NCBI GenBank assembly: GCA_039654915.1
Contig: CM077597.1
Location: 61,594,001 to 61,658,000, forward strand
Direction of reading: 5' to 3'
Length of the DNA: 64,000 nt
DNA from: Aquilaria yunnanensis
Taxonomy: Eukaryota > Streptophyta > Magnoliopsida > Malvales > Thymelaeaceae
The stretch's first letter is position 1. Each line of letters starts with the position of its first letter. The notes beneath the pieces were generated by a model that saw only the letters and a list, made by a program, of their open reading frames with translations, ran no database searches and had not been told where the DNA came from. This document shows, in pieces, positions 48,845 through 58,508 of the stretch. The translations under genes and the position numbers were made by a program.

Positions 48845-51800
48845 TTAGGCGTAGAATTTTTTCAAGGCATCTGAATGCCAAGTGTTTTTCAATTCTACGC
48901 CTTTGGCGTCGCCAAGCTTGTACACGCCTTTTCGTACTTCGGCGAGAACCAGATAAGGTCCTTCCCAATTTGCGCGAAGTACTCCGTGAGATGGCCTTCG
49001 GGGTGCAAAGTCGGCCTTTCGGAGAACGAGGTCTCCTTTTTTGATTTCTTTTGGCCTGGCTTTTAAGTTGATAGCCGCGGCCACTCTTTGCTGGAAAGCT
49101 TTTCTTCTCAGCTCGGCTATTTCTCTGTGTTCGGCCACAAGGTCGAGCTTGGTTCTCAGGCCGAGGTCGTTTCCGCCTTCATCAAATACTTGCACCCGTA
49201 TTGAAGGCTGAACTATCTCTATTGGGATAATGGCCTCTGTTCCGAAGACGAGTGAGAAGGGAGTTTCCCCTGTGGCTCTTCGTGGCGTCGTTCGGTAGCT
49301 CCACAATACACTTTGGAGTTCTCCTGGCCATTTCCCCTTGGCTTCCCCAAGTCTCTTTTTCAGGCCATCTTTTATGGTCCTGTTTGATACTTCCACCTGC
49401 CCATTGCTTTGGGGGTGAGCTACTGGGGCGAAGTGCATCTTTATTCCGAGGTCGCTGATGAATTCCTGGAATCCTTTGTCTATGAACTGGGATCCATTAT
49501 CAGCTACTAGTACCCTCGGTATGCCAAATCTGCATACGATGTTTTTCCATACGAACTTCTGCACTTCTTTTGCCGAGATAGTTGCTAGTGGTTCTGCCTC
49601 TACCCACTTTGAGAAATAGTCCACTGCTACCACGCAGAATTTCACGCCTCCGGGCGCTGTGGGGAGTGGCCCAATGAGGTCTATACCCCAGACTGCGAAG
49701 GGCCAAGGATAGTCTGCCGACGTTACCATTTCCGAGGGTATCCTCTGGATTTTTGCATGTCTCTGGCAACTACCGCACTTCTGGACGAACTGCCTTGCGT
49801 CCTTTCTCAGGGTAGGCCAGAAGTATCCTTGGCGGAGTATCACTGCTGCAAGGGCATCAGTTCCAACGTGCGAGCCGCACATGCCTTCGTGGACTTCTTC
49901 GAGGACCATCTCAGTATCCTCTTCGCCCACACATCTCTGCAGCGGATTTGCATATCCTTGCCGATATAACTCTTCATCAATCAGGAAGAATCTTCCGGCA
50001 TGTCTTCGCAGTCTTGCAGCATTGCCGGCGTCTTCGGGAAGCTCATTCTCTGCGAGGTATCTCTTTATGGGGTCCTTCCACCCCATTCCCGAGGTCGTTA
50101 CGCCTAGCACGGAGATGCTTGGATGGTCTAGCACCTCGGTGTATGTTTTGGACTTTGCTAAGCAATCTGCCTCAGTGTTATTCCGCCGGGGTACATTTTC
50201 GATCCGTACGGCGTCAAACTCTTGGATGAGTTTTCTTACCAGCTCGTGGTATTTTGCCAAGATGGGGTCCTTCGCCCCATAATCTCCTGCCGTCTGCCGA
50301 ACTACCAGCTGGGAATCGCTGTGAGCCCTTAAGCTTCTCACGCCAATCTTTCTGGCCAAGCGTAATCCCGCTGTGAGGGCTTCATACTCAGCCACATTAT
50401 TGGTGACGTTGAAGCTGAACTTGATAGCCTTCATCACCTCTAGGCCTTCGGGTCCTCTGATAACTATTCCAGCTCCCTGGTGTTCGGACCCCGAGGCTCC
50501 GTCAACATGCAAGGTCCATTCTGGCTCCCCTTCTTTCGGATCTGAGTGGTTCTCCTCAGTGGTGGGTATTTCGGCGATAAAATCTGCCAATGCTTGGGCT
50601 TTTATGGCCTTTCGAGGCTCATACGTGATTTCGTGTTCGCCAAGCTCTATGCACCACTTGGAGAGCCTTCCCGAATGATCAACTCTCTTCATGACATCCC
50701 GTAGTGGTAGACTACTTCGGACGATGATGGGGTGAGCCTGGAAATATGGTCGTAGTCTTCTTCCTGCAAGCACCAAGGCGTATATAGCTTTTTGAAGCAA
50801 AGGGTACCTGACTTCGGCGCCATGCAGGGACTTGCTGACATAGTAGACCGGCCATTGTTTCGGCCCTTCTTCTTTTATCAGGACCGAGCTCACGGCCTTT
50901 TCTGTGACGGCGAGGTATAGTACGAGGGGTTCTCCCTCCCGAGGTTGCCGCAGAGTCGGCAGGCTGGCCAGGTAGACTTTGAGTTCTTCCCAGGCCTTTT
51001 GGCAATCTCCTTCCCAGAGATGATTGTTTCTTCCGAGGTCGCCTTCCATCTTTGCTGCCTTTGTGAGGACTTTGAAGAAAGGTCGACACCTATCTCCGTA
51101 CCTGGAAATAAACCTGCTCAGAGAGGTTATTCTTCCGGTTAGTCTCTGCACGTCTTTCACTGTGGCAGGAGTTCGGAACTCAAGCAGAGCCTTAATCTTC
51201 TCAGGATTGGCGTCGATGCCTCTTTCGGATACCATGTACCCAAGGAATTTTCCCGACGTCACCCCGAACATACACTTCTCGGGGTTAAGGCGAATCCCGA
51301 AGGCTCTGAGCTTTTGGAAGGTTTCCTCCAAATCTGCAACGTGGTAGCCGGGCAGCTTGCTTTTTACTATCATATCGTCAACATATACTTCCATGTTTCT
51401 CCCCATTTGGTCTTTAAAGACCTTGTTCATCAGTCTCTGGTAGGTGGCTCCTGCATTTTTCAGCCCGAAGGGCATTCTTATATAGCAGTACGTTCCTCCC
51501 TCGGTGATGAAGGCAGTTTTCTCTTCATCTTCCGGGTCCATCCTTATCTGATGGTAGCCGCTGAAGGCATCTAGGAAGCTCAGGAGCCCGTATTCGGCCG
51601 TTGAATCTACCAGCTGATCTATTGGCGGGAGGGGAAATGAGTCTTTCGGGCAAGCATCGTTCAAGTTTCTGAAATCAATGCACATCCGGAGTTTGCTGCT
51701 ACCTTCTTTTGTGGCGATGACCACGTTGCTTAACCATTCGGGGTATTTGACCTCCCTGATAACTTCAGCATCCAATAGGCGCTGGACTTCGGTTTTCACA

Positions 51801-54343
51801 AAGTTGCTTTTGTGGGCTGAGATGCTTCGTTTCTTTTGCCTGACAGGTTTTGCTTCCGGGCTTACTTTGAGGCTGTGCTGTATTATGCCAGGGTTCACTC
51901 CTGGCATGTCTTTCGGCGAGTAGGCAAACAGATCTTTATTTTTTAGCAGAAAGGATACAAGATTTTCCTTATCACCTTTGGCCAAGCTCTTCCCTATTCG
52001 GGTAGATTGTCCTGGGACAAGATCTACTGCTTCCGTTTCTGCTTCTGGGGGATCTCCTTCTTTGCCTTTCTCCTGCGCCTTTGCCTCCACCGTTTGTGTA
52101 GAGCTGTTTGCCGGAGCCTTTCGTGTTTTTACAAACACCTTTCTTACCTCGGCTTGGTCGATGAAGACCTCTGCATCTCCATCCTTGGTGGCGAATGTGA
52201 TAGTCAAGTACTTCACATCGGGGCGAATGTGCAGGTTCCCCTGAGTCTGCCTTCCAAGGATGGCGTTGTACGAAGACGGGACATCCATGACGATGAATCT
52301 TGTCATTGTGGACGCGTACAACTCAGCTGCTCCGTCTACCGAAGTGCCTTTCATCATCAAAGGGGGGTCGATCCATCCGAGGACGGGTAGTTCGGATGGC
52401 CCAACGCCGAAGGTGGGCGTGGTGACAGGTTTCAGCTCGCTGCTGGTGATGCCCAGGCTCGGCAGTAAGTGCGAGAATAGGACGTCAGCATTTGAGCCAT
52501 CATCAAGCAACACTCTCTTGACGTCCCAGTTCCCTATTCTCGCCATTATCAGCAGCGGGTCGTCGTGGGGGAAGACGACAGTGGAGCCATCTTTGCGAGC
52601 CAATTTCTTTGATGGACTTTGGTACTCCATAACAGCAATTTCTCTGGCCTTCCGCTTTCTTTCCGAGGATGGGAGCCCCGTGGTGATGGTTTGGATGACC
52701 CCTACTGGAGGTGGAAGGCGCCTTTTTGGACTTCTGTTTCTCCGCCTGTCGGAGTCATAGTCCTCGTTTTCGGCCCTCTCTTCCTCCTCTTTTCTGCCTT
52801 TAGGGGAGGGCATCCGCAGATACTTGCGAAGTTGGCCCTGTTTGATCAGCGACTCTATGTACTTCTTCAGCTGGAAGCAGTCTTCGGTGTCATGACCGTG
52901 GTCGCGATGAAACTGGCAGAACTTCTTGGCATTCTTCTTATTATCGGCGGCCATGGCCTTTGGCCGCCGAATCTGCGTCCCTTGCCTTTCCAGCGCCATG
53001 AGAATGTTGGTCCGTGTCGTGCTCAAGGGTGTGAAACTTTGAGGTTTCTTTCCTCGCATTCGCCGTGGTCGACCTGTGTGTTCAGAAAGATACCGAGCTT
53101 GCTGGCTGGACCCTTCGGCGCGGTGATGATCAGACTTCGGCCCCGCCATCCTCAATTCCTCGGCTGTCATGTGCTGTTCTGCCCTTCGGTAAAATTCTCC
53201 GAGGGTCTCCGGGGGGTCCTTTGAGAACTCGTAGAACAGCTGTGAGTCACGCCGAAGGCCCCGTGTCATAGCGAGGATGCGGATTTCGGGCCGGAAGTCC
53301 GGGACGCTGAGTGCTTCCCTGTTGAACCGTTCGACATAGTCTCGGATCGTCTCTCCGTTTCTCTGCTCTATGTCGAACATCTGTACAGGCATTTTGGCCG
53401 TCGGCCTGCTCCCAATGAACTGCTGGGTAAAGGCTGTGGACAACTCCTGAAACTCAGTGATAGTCCCTGGGGGCAACGAATTGTACCATGCTGTTGCTGG
53501 GCCCGTGAGGGTGACTTCAAAGCATTTGCACATGGTAGCGTCATCAGCTCCGTGCATTATCATGCTCCGCCTGTACTTCGTCAGATGGGCCTGTGGATCA
53601 GTCCGGCCATCATAGATCTCCAGCCTAGGCACTCTGAAGTCGCCTGGCATAGCTGCCTCAACGACGGTGCGAATAAACGGGGAGCCATCTTCGCATAACG
53701 CCCCCGACAGCCTGTCCCAAACGGGTTTTCTGGTCACTTGCTTTTCCACTCTGTCCAGCCGTGCCAATATCCTTTCCATAAGCGCAGTGGCGCTAGGACC
53801 ATTTTCGCGGGAGGGTGATCGACGGCGCCTTTTCGGGGAGCGAGTTCGGCGCGGAGGGGTCAGGGCCCTCGCCTCAGGCGACGAACTGCTTCGCTGTGAG
53901 ACTCTCGGTCGCTTGGACCCGGTTTGTCCCACAGGCCGTTTTCCGAGGGCTATATCTTCTGTGGATGATTCTCCGCGAGGATCTCCACTTTCTGAACTGC
54001 GGTGTGTAGACTTGGGGCTTCTCTCCCGAGGGCGTGTTGATGAGGAGGGTTTCTGGGCCTGCGACTGCTGTGGCCATCTTCGGTCGATCTGCTGAGTCAT
54101 TTCAGCAACGACCGAGCGCTGAAAGTCCCTCAAGAAGCTCATGGTGATTACCAGAGGGCGGTCCTCCTCGGGCGTAGAAGTCTCTGGGAGTGTCTGCTCA
54201 GCAGCCGGTTGTATCTCAGGCGCGGACGAGGACCTTGGGAGTCCCTTGTCCTTAGAACGCCGAGTCTCAACGACGGCAATCTGCGAGCGGCTTCCCACAG
54301 ACGGCGCCAAATGATGGCCCAGGGCCTCATCGTTGTGAGTCAT
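48845..54343 (-). CDS. gag-pol polyprotein of element C, 1832 aa, intact
   Basis: One frame encodes, in order: gag domain (about residues 230-400), zinc motif C-x2-H-x4-H-x4-C (about 475-490), aspartic protease with LLDDGSN (about 610), RT with YVDDM (about 987), native RNase H (about 1130-1200), archaeal-type RNase H with VDGASGSEHQG (about 1277) and HSDSQLVVR (about 1344), and integrase. Integrase has its zinc region at about 1480-1520 and catalytic D in GIDLIGP, D in ADNGSQF and E in NGQVEVSN. The native RNase H lacks the usual first catalytic Asp (LYLAV where DAS is expected); the second RNase H looks complete, as known for Tat elements. The first ATG lies in the 5' LTR and the frame runs through the primer-binding site. 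An alternative start is Met 69. The ending NTWHSDALKKFYA is shared with A. Confidence 0.96.
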   Translation of the reverse strand: MTHNDEALGHHLAPSVGSRSQIAVVETRRSKDKGLPRSSSAPEIQPAAEQTLPETSTPEEDRPLVITMSFLRDFQRSVVAEMTQQIDRRWPQQSQAQKPSSSTRPRERSPKSTHRSSESGDPRGESSTEDIALGKRPVGQTGSKRPRVSQRSSSSPEARALTPPRRTRSPKRRRRSPSRENGPSATALMERILARLDRVEKQVTRKPVWDRLSGALCEDGSPFIRTVVEAAMPGDFRVPRLEIYDGRTDPQAHLTKYRRSMIMHGADDATMCKCFEVTLTGPATAWYNSLPPGTITEFQELSTAFTQQFIGSRPTAKMPVQMFDIEQRNGETIRDYVERFNREALSVPDFRPEIRILAMTRGLRRDSQLFYEFSKDPPETLGEFYRRAEQHMTAEELRMAGPKSDHHRAEGSSQQARYLSEHTGRPRRMRGKKPQSFTPLSTTRTNILMALERQGTQIRRPKAMAADNKKNAKKFCQFHRDHGHDTEDCFQLKKYIESLIKQGQLRKYLRMPSPKGRKEEEERAENEDYDSDRRRNRSPKRRLPPPVGVIQTITTGLPSSERKRKAREIAVMEYQSPSKKLARKDGSTVVFPHDDPLLIMARIGNWDVKRVLLDDGSNADVLFSHLLPSLGITSSELKPVTTPTFGVGPSELPVLGWIDPPLMMKGTSVDGAAELYASTMTRFIVMDVPSSYNAILGRQTQGNLHIRPDVKYLTITFATKDGDAEVFIDQAEVRKVFVKTRKAPANSSTQTVEAKAQEKGKEGDPPEAETEAVDLVPGQSTRIGKSLAKGDKENLVSFLLKNKDLFAYSPKDMPGVNPGIIQHSLKVSPEAKPVRQKKRSISAHKSNFVKTEVQRLLDAEVIREVKYPEWLSNVVIATKEGSSKLRMCIDFRNLNDACPKDSFPLPPIDQLVDSTAEYGLLSFLDAFSGYHQIRMDPEDEEKTAFITEGGTYCYIRMPFGLKNAGATYQRLMNKVFKDQMGRNMEVYVDDMIVKSKLPGYHVADLEETFQKLRAFGIRLNPEKCMFGVTSGKFLGYMVSERGIDANPEKIKALLEFRTPATVKDVQRLTGRITSLSRFISRYGDRCRPFFKVLTKAAKMEGDLGRNNHLWEGDCQKAWEELKVYLASLPTLRQPREGEPLVLYLAVTEKAVSSVLIKEEGPKQWPVYYVSKSLHGAEVRYPLLQKAIYALVLAGRRLRPYFQAHPIIVRSSLPLRDVMKRVDHSGRLSKWCIELGEHEITYEPRKAIKAQALADFIAEIPTTEENHSDPKEGEPEWTLHVDGASGSEHQGAGIVIRGPEGLEVMKAIKFSFNVTNNVAEYEALTAGLRLARKIGVRSLRAHSDSQLVVRQTAGDYGAKDPILAKYHELVRKLIQEFDAVRIENVPRRNNTEADCLAKSKTYTEVLDHPSISVLGVTTSGMGWKDPIKRYLAENELPEDAGNAARLRRHAGRFFLIDEELYRQGYANPLQRCVGEEDTEMVLEEVHEGMCGSHVGTDALAAVILRQGYFWPTLRKDARQFVQKCGSCQRHAKIQRIPSEMVTSADYPWPFAVWGIDLIGPLPTAPGGVKFCVVAVDYFSKWVEAEPLATISAKEVQKFVWKNIVCRFGIPRVLVADNGSQFIDKGFQEFISDLGIKMHFAPVAHPQSNGQVEVSNRTIKDGLKKRLGEAKGKWPGELQSVLWSYRTTPRRATGETPFSLVFGTEAIIPIEIVQPSIRVQVFDEGGNDLGLRTKLDLVAEHREIAELRRKAFQQRVAAAINLKARPKEIKKGDLVLRKADFAPRRPSHGVLRANWEGPYLVLAEVRKGVYKLGDAKGVELKNTWHSDALKKFYA
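54292..54309 (-). promoter_or_regulatory. primer-binding site of element C, within the gag-pol frame
   Basis: Minus-strand TGGCGCCGTCTGTGGGAA, two bases after the LTR. It is read as codons for L-A-P-S-V-G in the gag-pol frame. Confidence 0.8.
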
Positions 54344-55178
54344 GATGACTGTTGAGGAGACTTCTAGGAGGAAGAACGCCTGGAAGGTGGATCGCCTCTA
54401 GGAGAGTACCTGGAAAACTGGGAAATAGGGTTAGGAGGCCCCCGGAGTGTTTTTCCGGGGGGGGAGCCTCCGACGCCCAAGTCAGTGGTGGCCGGAAGAA
54501 GGAGAAAGTCACTAGCTCAAAGAGAAAGGCAGAAAAGTCTCGCCTGGTCTTTTCTCAGAGTATGGGAGCCGTATCTCCGGCCTGCCAACCTCCTGTCAAG
54601 TATTTATTTCCTGTATATATAGGAATACCTAGCCCGTTCAGATCATGACACGTGTGCGGTCGGATGCTCCTGAACGTCTGGGCGTAGGGGACAGATAGTT
54701 GGTAACTAGGTGGCCTCGAGCCTTGTGCTGAGACGAGCCATGATATGATTCTGATGGCGTCTGCGCGTCAGGGCGACTTTTTACGTCTGTGGTGGGACGT
54801 GTCAGAGGCTTCCTTAAATGCTTCCTTAAATGCGCCTGCCGTACTCCCGAGGTCCCTGGGCGAGGTCGTCCTCTAGTTCGGACAGAGCCTCTTCGGGAAG
54901 CCTACCCTCAGTTCGGGGGTTCCCAGTTCCAGGGGGTTCCGCCTTCGGGGATATCATATTCGGGCAGCAATGTCTGGTGCCACTTTTCCGAAGGCGCGTT
55001 GTTCACAACCTTGGGGGGCGAATGGAGTCCTCAAGTTTTACTGGTGTGCCGAGGCTCGGAGCTCTCAGGCTATCTCCCGAGGTGCATGATTCCACCTATT
55101 CCCGGGAAGCGCCAGTTCTTCTGGCCGTTGTTGTGGCAGGGTATTCGGCCAGATTGAGGCGACAGCCTTTGGCTATCA
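54312..55178 (-). repeat. 5' LTR of element C (867 bp)
   Basis: Ends TGAT...ATCA. It contains the gag-pol ATG at 54341-54343, 32 bases from its inner end. Confidence 0.95.
54614..54654 (-). promoter_or_regulatory. LTR promoter of element C: TATA and G-box
   Basis: Minus-strand TATATATA (54614-54621) with the G-box core CACGTG (54649-54654) 28 bp upstream, inside GACACGTGT. Confidence 0.65.
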
Positions 55179-55183
55179 CAGTC

Positions 55184-55781
55184 TTCCCAGGATTTTTTCC
55201 ATAAGGATAGCTGTGTTGATATCTCCCTGCTGTCGTGTGTTCGCCAGTAATGGCGAATTCCACCCTCTCCTTGGGGAGCAACTTCGGCGGGGAGGCGACG
55301 GGGACCTTCGGTAGAGGGACGCGCTCTGTTGGCAGGAGGCCCTAGTCTCCTTTGGGGCTCCTCTCCTGGTAGGCCTTACTTCAACGGGTTCATTTTCTGT
55401 TGAGGAGGCATCAAGGGAGTCCCCACTCCCTGAACTTCGGTGGGTGGACCTCGAAACCCTTTCCCGGCGAGCAACGGGGGGCGAGGCCCTTCGGACCAGA
55501 GGAGGTTGGGGCAACCTCTGATCAAGCTGTTGGGTCATTTCGGTGATGATGGAGCATTTGAAATCTCACAGGAAACCCATCGTCACCGTTACAAGACGGT
55601 CGTCCTCCGGCACAGAAGTCTCTGCCACAGGCGTAGCGGTCGCCGGTTAAGCCTCGGGCCCAGAGGGGGACTTAGGAATCCCTTTGTCCTTTGAGCACCG
55701 AGTCTCTACGATGGCAACATGGGAAAGGGTTCCCACAGATGGCGCCAAGTGATGCCTTTCAGCATCTCCAGTGTGTGTCAT
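55184..55781 (-). pseudogene. gag 5' end of element B, cut off by element C
   Basis: Starts at an ATG (55779-55781) inside the B 5' LTR and opens M-T-H-T-G-D-A-E, then runs through the primer-binding site. After a frame break the frame 55538-55176 encodes an R/S/P-rich segment (with MTQQLDQRLPQ) ending MEKILGRL at the C insertion. The matching continuation with EKVERQISRKPVW lies at 43977 and below. The N-terminal layout agrees with A and C. Confidence 0.8.
55730..55747 (-). promoter_or_regulatory. primer-binding site of element B
   Basis: Minus-strand TGGCGCCATCTGTGGGAA, two bases from the 5' LTR. Confidence 0.75.
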
Positions 55782-56560
55782 GGTGATTGTGGCAAGAACT
55801 TCTGATAATACAAATGAGTCCGAAAGAATAGTGCTCTACGTGGATCACCTGGAAATCACAGAGAGTAAGGGTTATGAGGTCCCCAGAGTGTTTTTCCAGG
55901 GAGGAGCCTCCGACACCCAAGTGAGTATTTTTGGAGGTAATGAGATGATAAAGAGCAAATGAGTATATTGTCTCAAGTAATGTCCTCCTTTTTTGCCTGG
56001 AATAATTATCGAGTACTTATAGAGGGGCGAATAGTAATAGTCCTTCTCGTGTGGCCGGCCTAGATCGTGACACGTGTTCAGCGGGATGTGTTCCACGTCT
56101 TTTGGGCAATAGGTGACTCCTAGCAGGACATGGGCCTCTCGGCTAGAAGTCTAGTCAACCCGACAGTGACGTGCTAGAGTGTCCCTACAAATGGCTTGTC
56201 AGGGCATGCCCGAGGCGGATTATCGGGGATGTGTCAGAGGCTCCTTAAATGCTTATGTCGTACTCCCGAGGTCCCCTTTCCGTAGGGGAGACCCCTTCGG
56301 AGAATTTGTCTTTCGAGGTCGCTTTAGCATCGCAAGGGTATATTTCCTAAGGGTAACCTTTCTCGAAGGCACCCACACTTCCGATGATGGCTTACTGGTC
56401 CCCCCAAGGTTGGCACTGTTGTTTCCAGGAATGGAGAAATGCCGAGGCTGGATTTCGGGAGGCCGAACACCCTTCCTTTCGTGGTAGGTGATTTCCCTTC
56501 CGAGGTTGGTGTTTTCTCTGAGCCTATGGGTTCGGAGTGTGATCGGTACCTCGGCTATCA
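55750..56560 (-). repeat. 5' LTR of element B (811 bp)
   Basis: Matches 32625-33435. Minus-strand TATAAGTA at 56014-56021 and a G-box core CACGTG at 56071-56076 are the likely promoter. Confidence 0.92.
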
Positions 56561-57199
56561 CTTTCCTTTGTTGCTCGTAACTGAGTGAACTTGAAAGAGG
56601 TCATTGGGTATGTCACATATCATGCAGAGGGATTTGTATGATCAAGATGGGATTTGTCCCTCCTATGTAACGGGAGTGATATCTTTGGGCCCCGTGATAA
56701 AGCAAGACTTAGAAAAAATGCATGGCCATGCTCGGATGAGTTGATATACGATATCAATGTCATCAGTTTAAGTTGGTCTACTCCGTAATCAAGAAACCAA
56801 AGATTGAGCTATATGAGAGTGACACACTCCATGTCTCATGTTTAGTCTTGATATCTAGGACAAAGGGACAATGGCATATATCGGTGATGATCATAAAGGT
56901 TTAGTCGAATCACCGACAATCTTGTCACTTGGGTAGCAATGATGTGTTGTTAGGCACTGCACATTGCTTATGATCATAAATGTGATTTATGATCATTGCC
57001 AGCGTGGTAAGAGCCTATTGGGTCGCACACATAGAGCTATTTGGATCATTAGAGTGCATGGGCTAATAATTTGGGTTTTGGTTTCACAATAATTTCGTAT
57101 TTATAATGGGCCCAATAGTTGAGCCATTATTAAGCCCAAAAGTAAAGCCTAATTGGATTAGGGCTTTGAAACCTATTAGGCCCGGAAGTTGAGTCTCAC

Positions 57200-57207
57200 T
57201 ATAAATA
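57200..57207 (+). promoter_or_regulatory. TATA box of LTR E
   Basis: TATAAATA within TCTCACTA...TAGTGAGA arms, as in E'. Confidence 0.55.
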
Positions 57208-57374
57208 CAACTTTTAGTGAGAAATTCGCAGGTCTCCTTGCCCTAGCCTCCCAAAAGGACAGCCGCACTCTTCTCTTGCAATTCCTTGGAGAAGGCAAGC
57301 TAGCACTGCAAGCGCAAGAGAATGTATCTGTCGGGACGTGGTGGAAGCATGGTGATCCCGAAAGGCTCGTGTAG

Positions 57375-57716
57375 GGGTAAAATCCATATGTAGTCCCCTA
57401 ACTTTAAGGATCGTCCTAATGTGGTCCCTTAACTCAAAAAGTGGCTCTTAAAGTCCCCTAACTCAACTTAAGTGTCCTATTTTGGTCCCTACCGTCAATT
57501 CAGGCGTTATTTCAGACGAAAATTGCCTACGTGGCATCTAAACTGCCACATGGATTCCTATTTTATGGCAATAAGTGATGAGACTGAAAGAATAATAAAC
57601 CTTTGGTTAGATTTGACACAACAAATAATTTCAGGGACTTAAAAAGTTGATAACCCTAATTTCATTTTCTTCCCCAACTCTCACCGCCCGGCGCCCGCCA
57701 TCCGCCGCCCACCGTT
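57375..57716 (+). repeat. left terminal inverted repeat of F
   Basis: Pairs with 58165-58508. Its inner end is GC-rich (CCGCC and CGCCC units). Confidence 0.85.
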
Positions 57717-57761
57717 TTTGCCCGCGGTTTGCTCTCCTGCCGAAAACCCCGCCTTAATTTC

Positions 57762-58147
57762 TCCATCTCACCACCTCCGCCATCTCTGACCGTTTCTCCG
57801 ACGCCCTTTCACAGCATCGGATCGCTATCTGCAGCAGCTTCAGCATTCCGGGGCCGGCGCTCCTCTACACTGATATCTCAACGTCAAAAATCTCCGCCGT
57901 CCATTCCTCTCTCACAGCCCTGTGGACCCAGCTCCCGAGATCGACACCGTTCACGCCCGGTGGCACGACGTACGACGAGACCCGACCCGTTAGCAGCTCT
58001 AGGAGTAGGATCCCGTAGCTCCAGACGTCCGATTTTCGGGAGAGCAGTTTGGCCGATTGGTACTCCGGCCACTTGTAGGCGACCATCCGTTGGACGGCGG
58101 CCGGCAGGGCGACGAGAGTGTTGAGGGCGTAATCAGAGACAAGAAAA
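57762..58147 (-). pseudogene. captured LRR receptor-like kinase fragment (kinase subdomains VIII-XI)
   Basis: Read on the minus strand, the frame shows VSDYAL, MVAYKWPEY (the APE region), SDVWSYGILLLELLTG (subdomain IX), VREEWTAEIFD and, after one in-frame TAG at 57865-57867, MLKLLQIAIRCCE and SEKRSEMAEVV (subdomain XI). This is the C-lobe of an LRR receptor kinase, most like subfamily III (pollen receptor kinase and inactive kinase relatives), by family memory. N-lobe, catalytic loop and DFG are missing. The fragment sits wholly inside the transposon, so it was captured from a host gene elsewhere. Confidence 0.85.
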
Positions 58148-58164
58148 CCGTGGGCGGCGGACGG

Positions 58165-58508
58165 CGGGCGGCGGGCGGCGGACGGCGGGCGGCGGGCGGT
58201 GAGAGTTGGGGAAGAAAATGAAATTAGGGTTATCAACTTTTTAAGTCCCTGAAATTATTTGTTGTGTCAAATCTAACCTAAGGTTTATTATTCTTTCAGT
58301 CTCATCACTTATTGCCATAAAATAGGATGCCATGTGGCAGTTTAGGTGCCATGTATGCAATTTCCGTCTGAAATAACGCCTGAACTGACGGTAGGGACCA
58401 AAATAGGACACTTAAGTTGAGTTAGGGGACTTTAAGAGCCACTTTTTGAGTTAAGGGACCACATTAGGATGATCCTTAAAGTTAGGGGACTGCATATGGA
58501 TTTTACCC
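58165..58508 (-). repeat. right terminal inverted repeat of F
   Basis: Reverse complement of 57375-57716 with about 10 differences. Its inner side borders an expanded run of GGCGG-type units (about 58152-58198). Confidence 0.85.

Larger units (their letters stand above)
43978..55178 (-). mobile_element. Tat-lineage element C, intact and young, fourth layer
   Basis: 11.2 kb with TSD CAGTC at 43973-43977 and 55179-55183, inserted into the gag of element B. The two 867-bp LTRs differ at about four sites by eye. Gag-pol is one open frame of 1832 codons, and the antisense gene splices to one open frame of 708 codons. Primer-binding site and polypurine tract are in place. It lacks any visible defect, so it is a good candidate for an autonomous copy. 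G at 60877 is nearly identical. Confidence 0.96.
32625..56560 (-). mobile_element. Tat-lineage element B, third layer, decayed
   Basis: TSD CTTTC at 32620-32624 and 56561-56565; LTRs of 811 bp at both ends. Removing D1 (33457-35553) and C (43978-55178) leaves an element of about 10.6 kb with the same plan as A and C. The LTRs differ at about 50 or more sites by eye, so it is the oldest of the three Tat elements here. Both genes are broken. Confidence 0.93.
57375..58508 (-). mobile_element. Pack-MULE-like element F with captured kinase fragment (1134 bp)
   Basis: Terminal inverted repeats of about 340 bp, nearly identical, starting GGGTAAAATCC and ending GGATTTTACCC. Flanks are GCTCGTGTAG (57365-57374) and GCTCGTGTGG (58509-58518), a 9-10-bp duplication with one mismatch, the size made by Mutator-like transposases. 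E' shows the empty site near 3915-3925. Between the repeats is a receptor-kinase fragment. No transposase, so it is non-autonomous. Confidence 0.85.

Noticed and set aside
57729..58124. Plus-strand ORF of 131 codons in element F
   Set aside because: It is the shadow of the kinase fragment on the other strand; the minus frame carries clear kinase motifs.
57375..58508. MITE (Tourist or Stowaway type)
   Set aside because: The duplication is 9-10 bp rather than TA or three bases, and inverted repeats of about 340 bp with a gene fragment fit a Mutator-like element.
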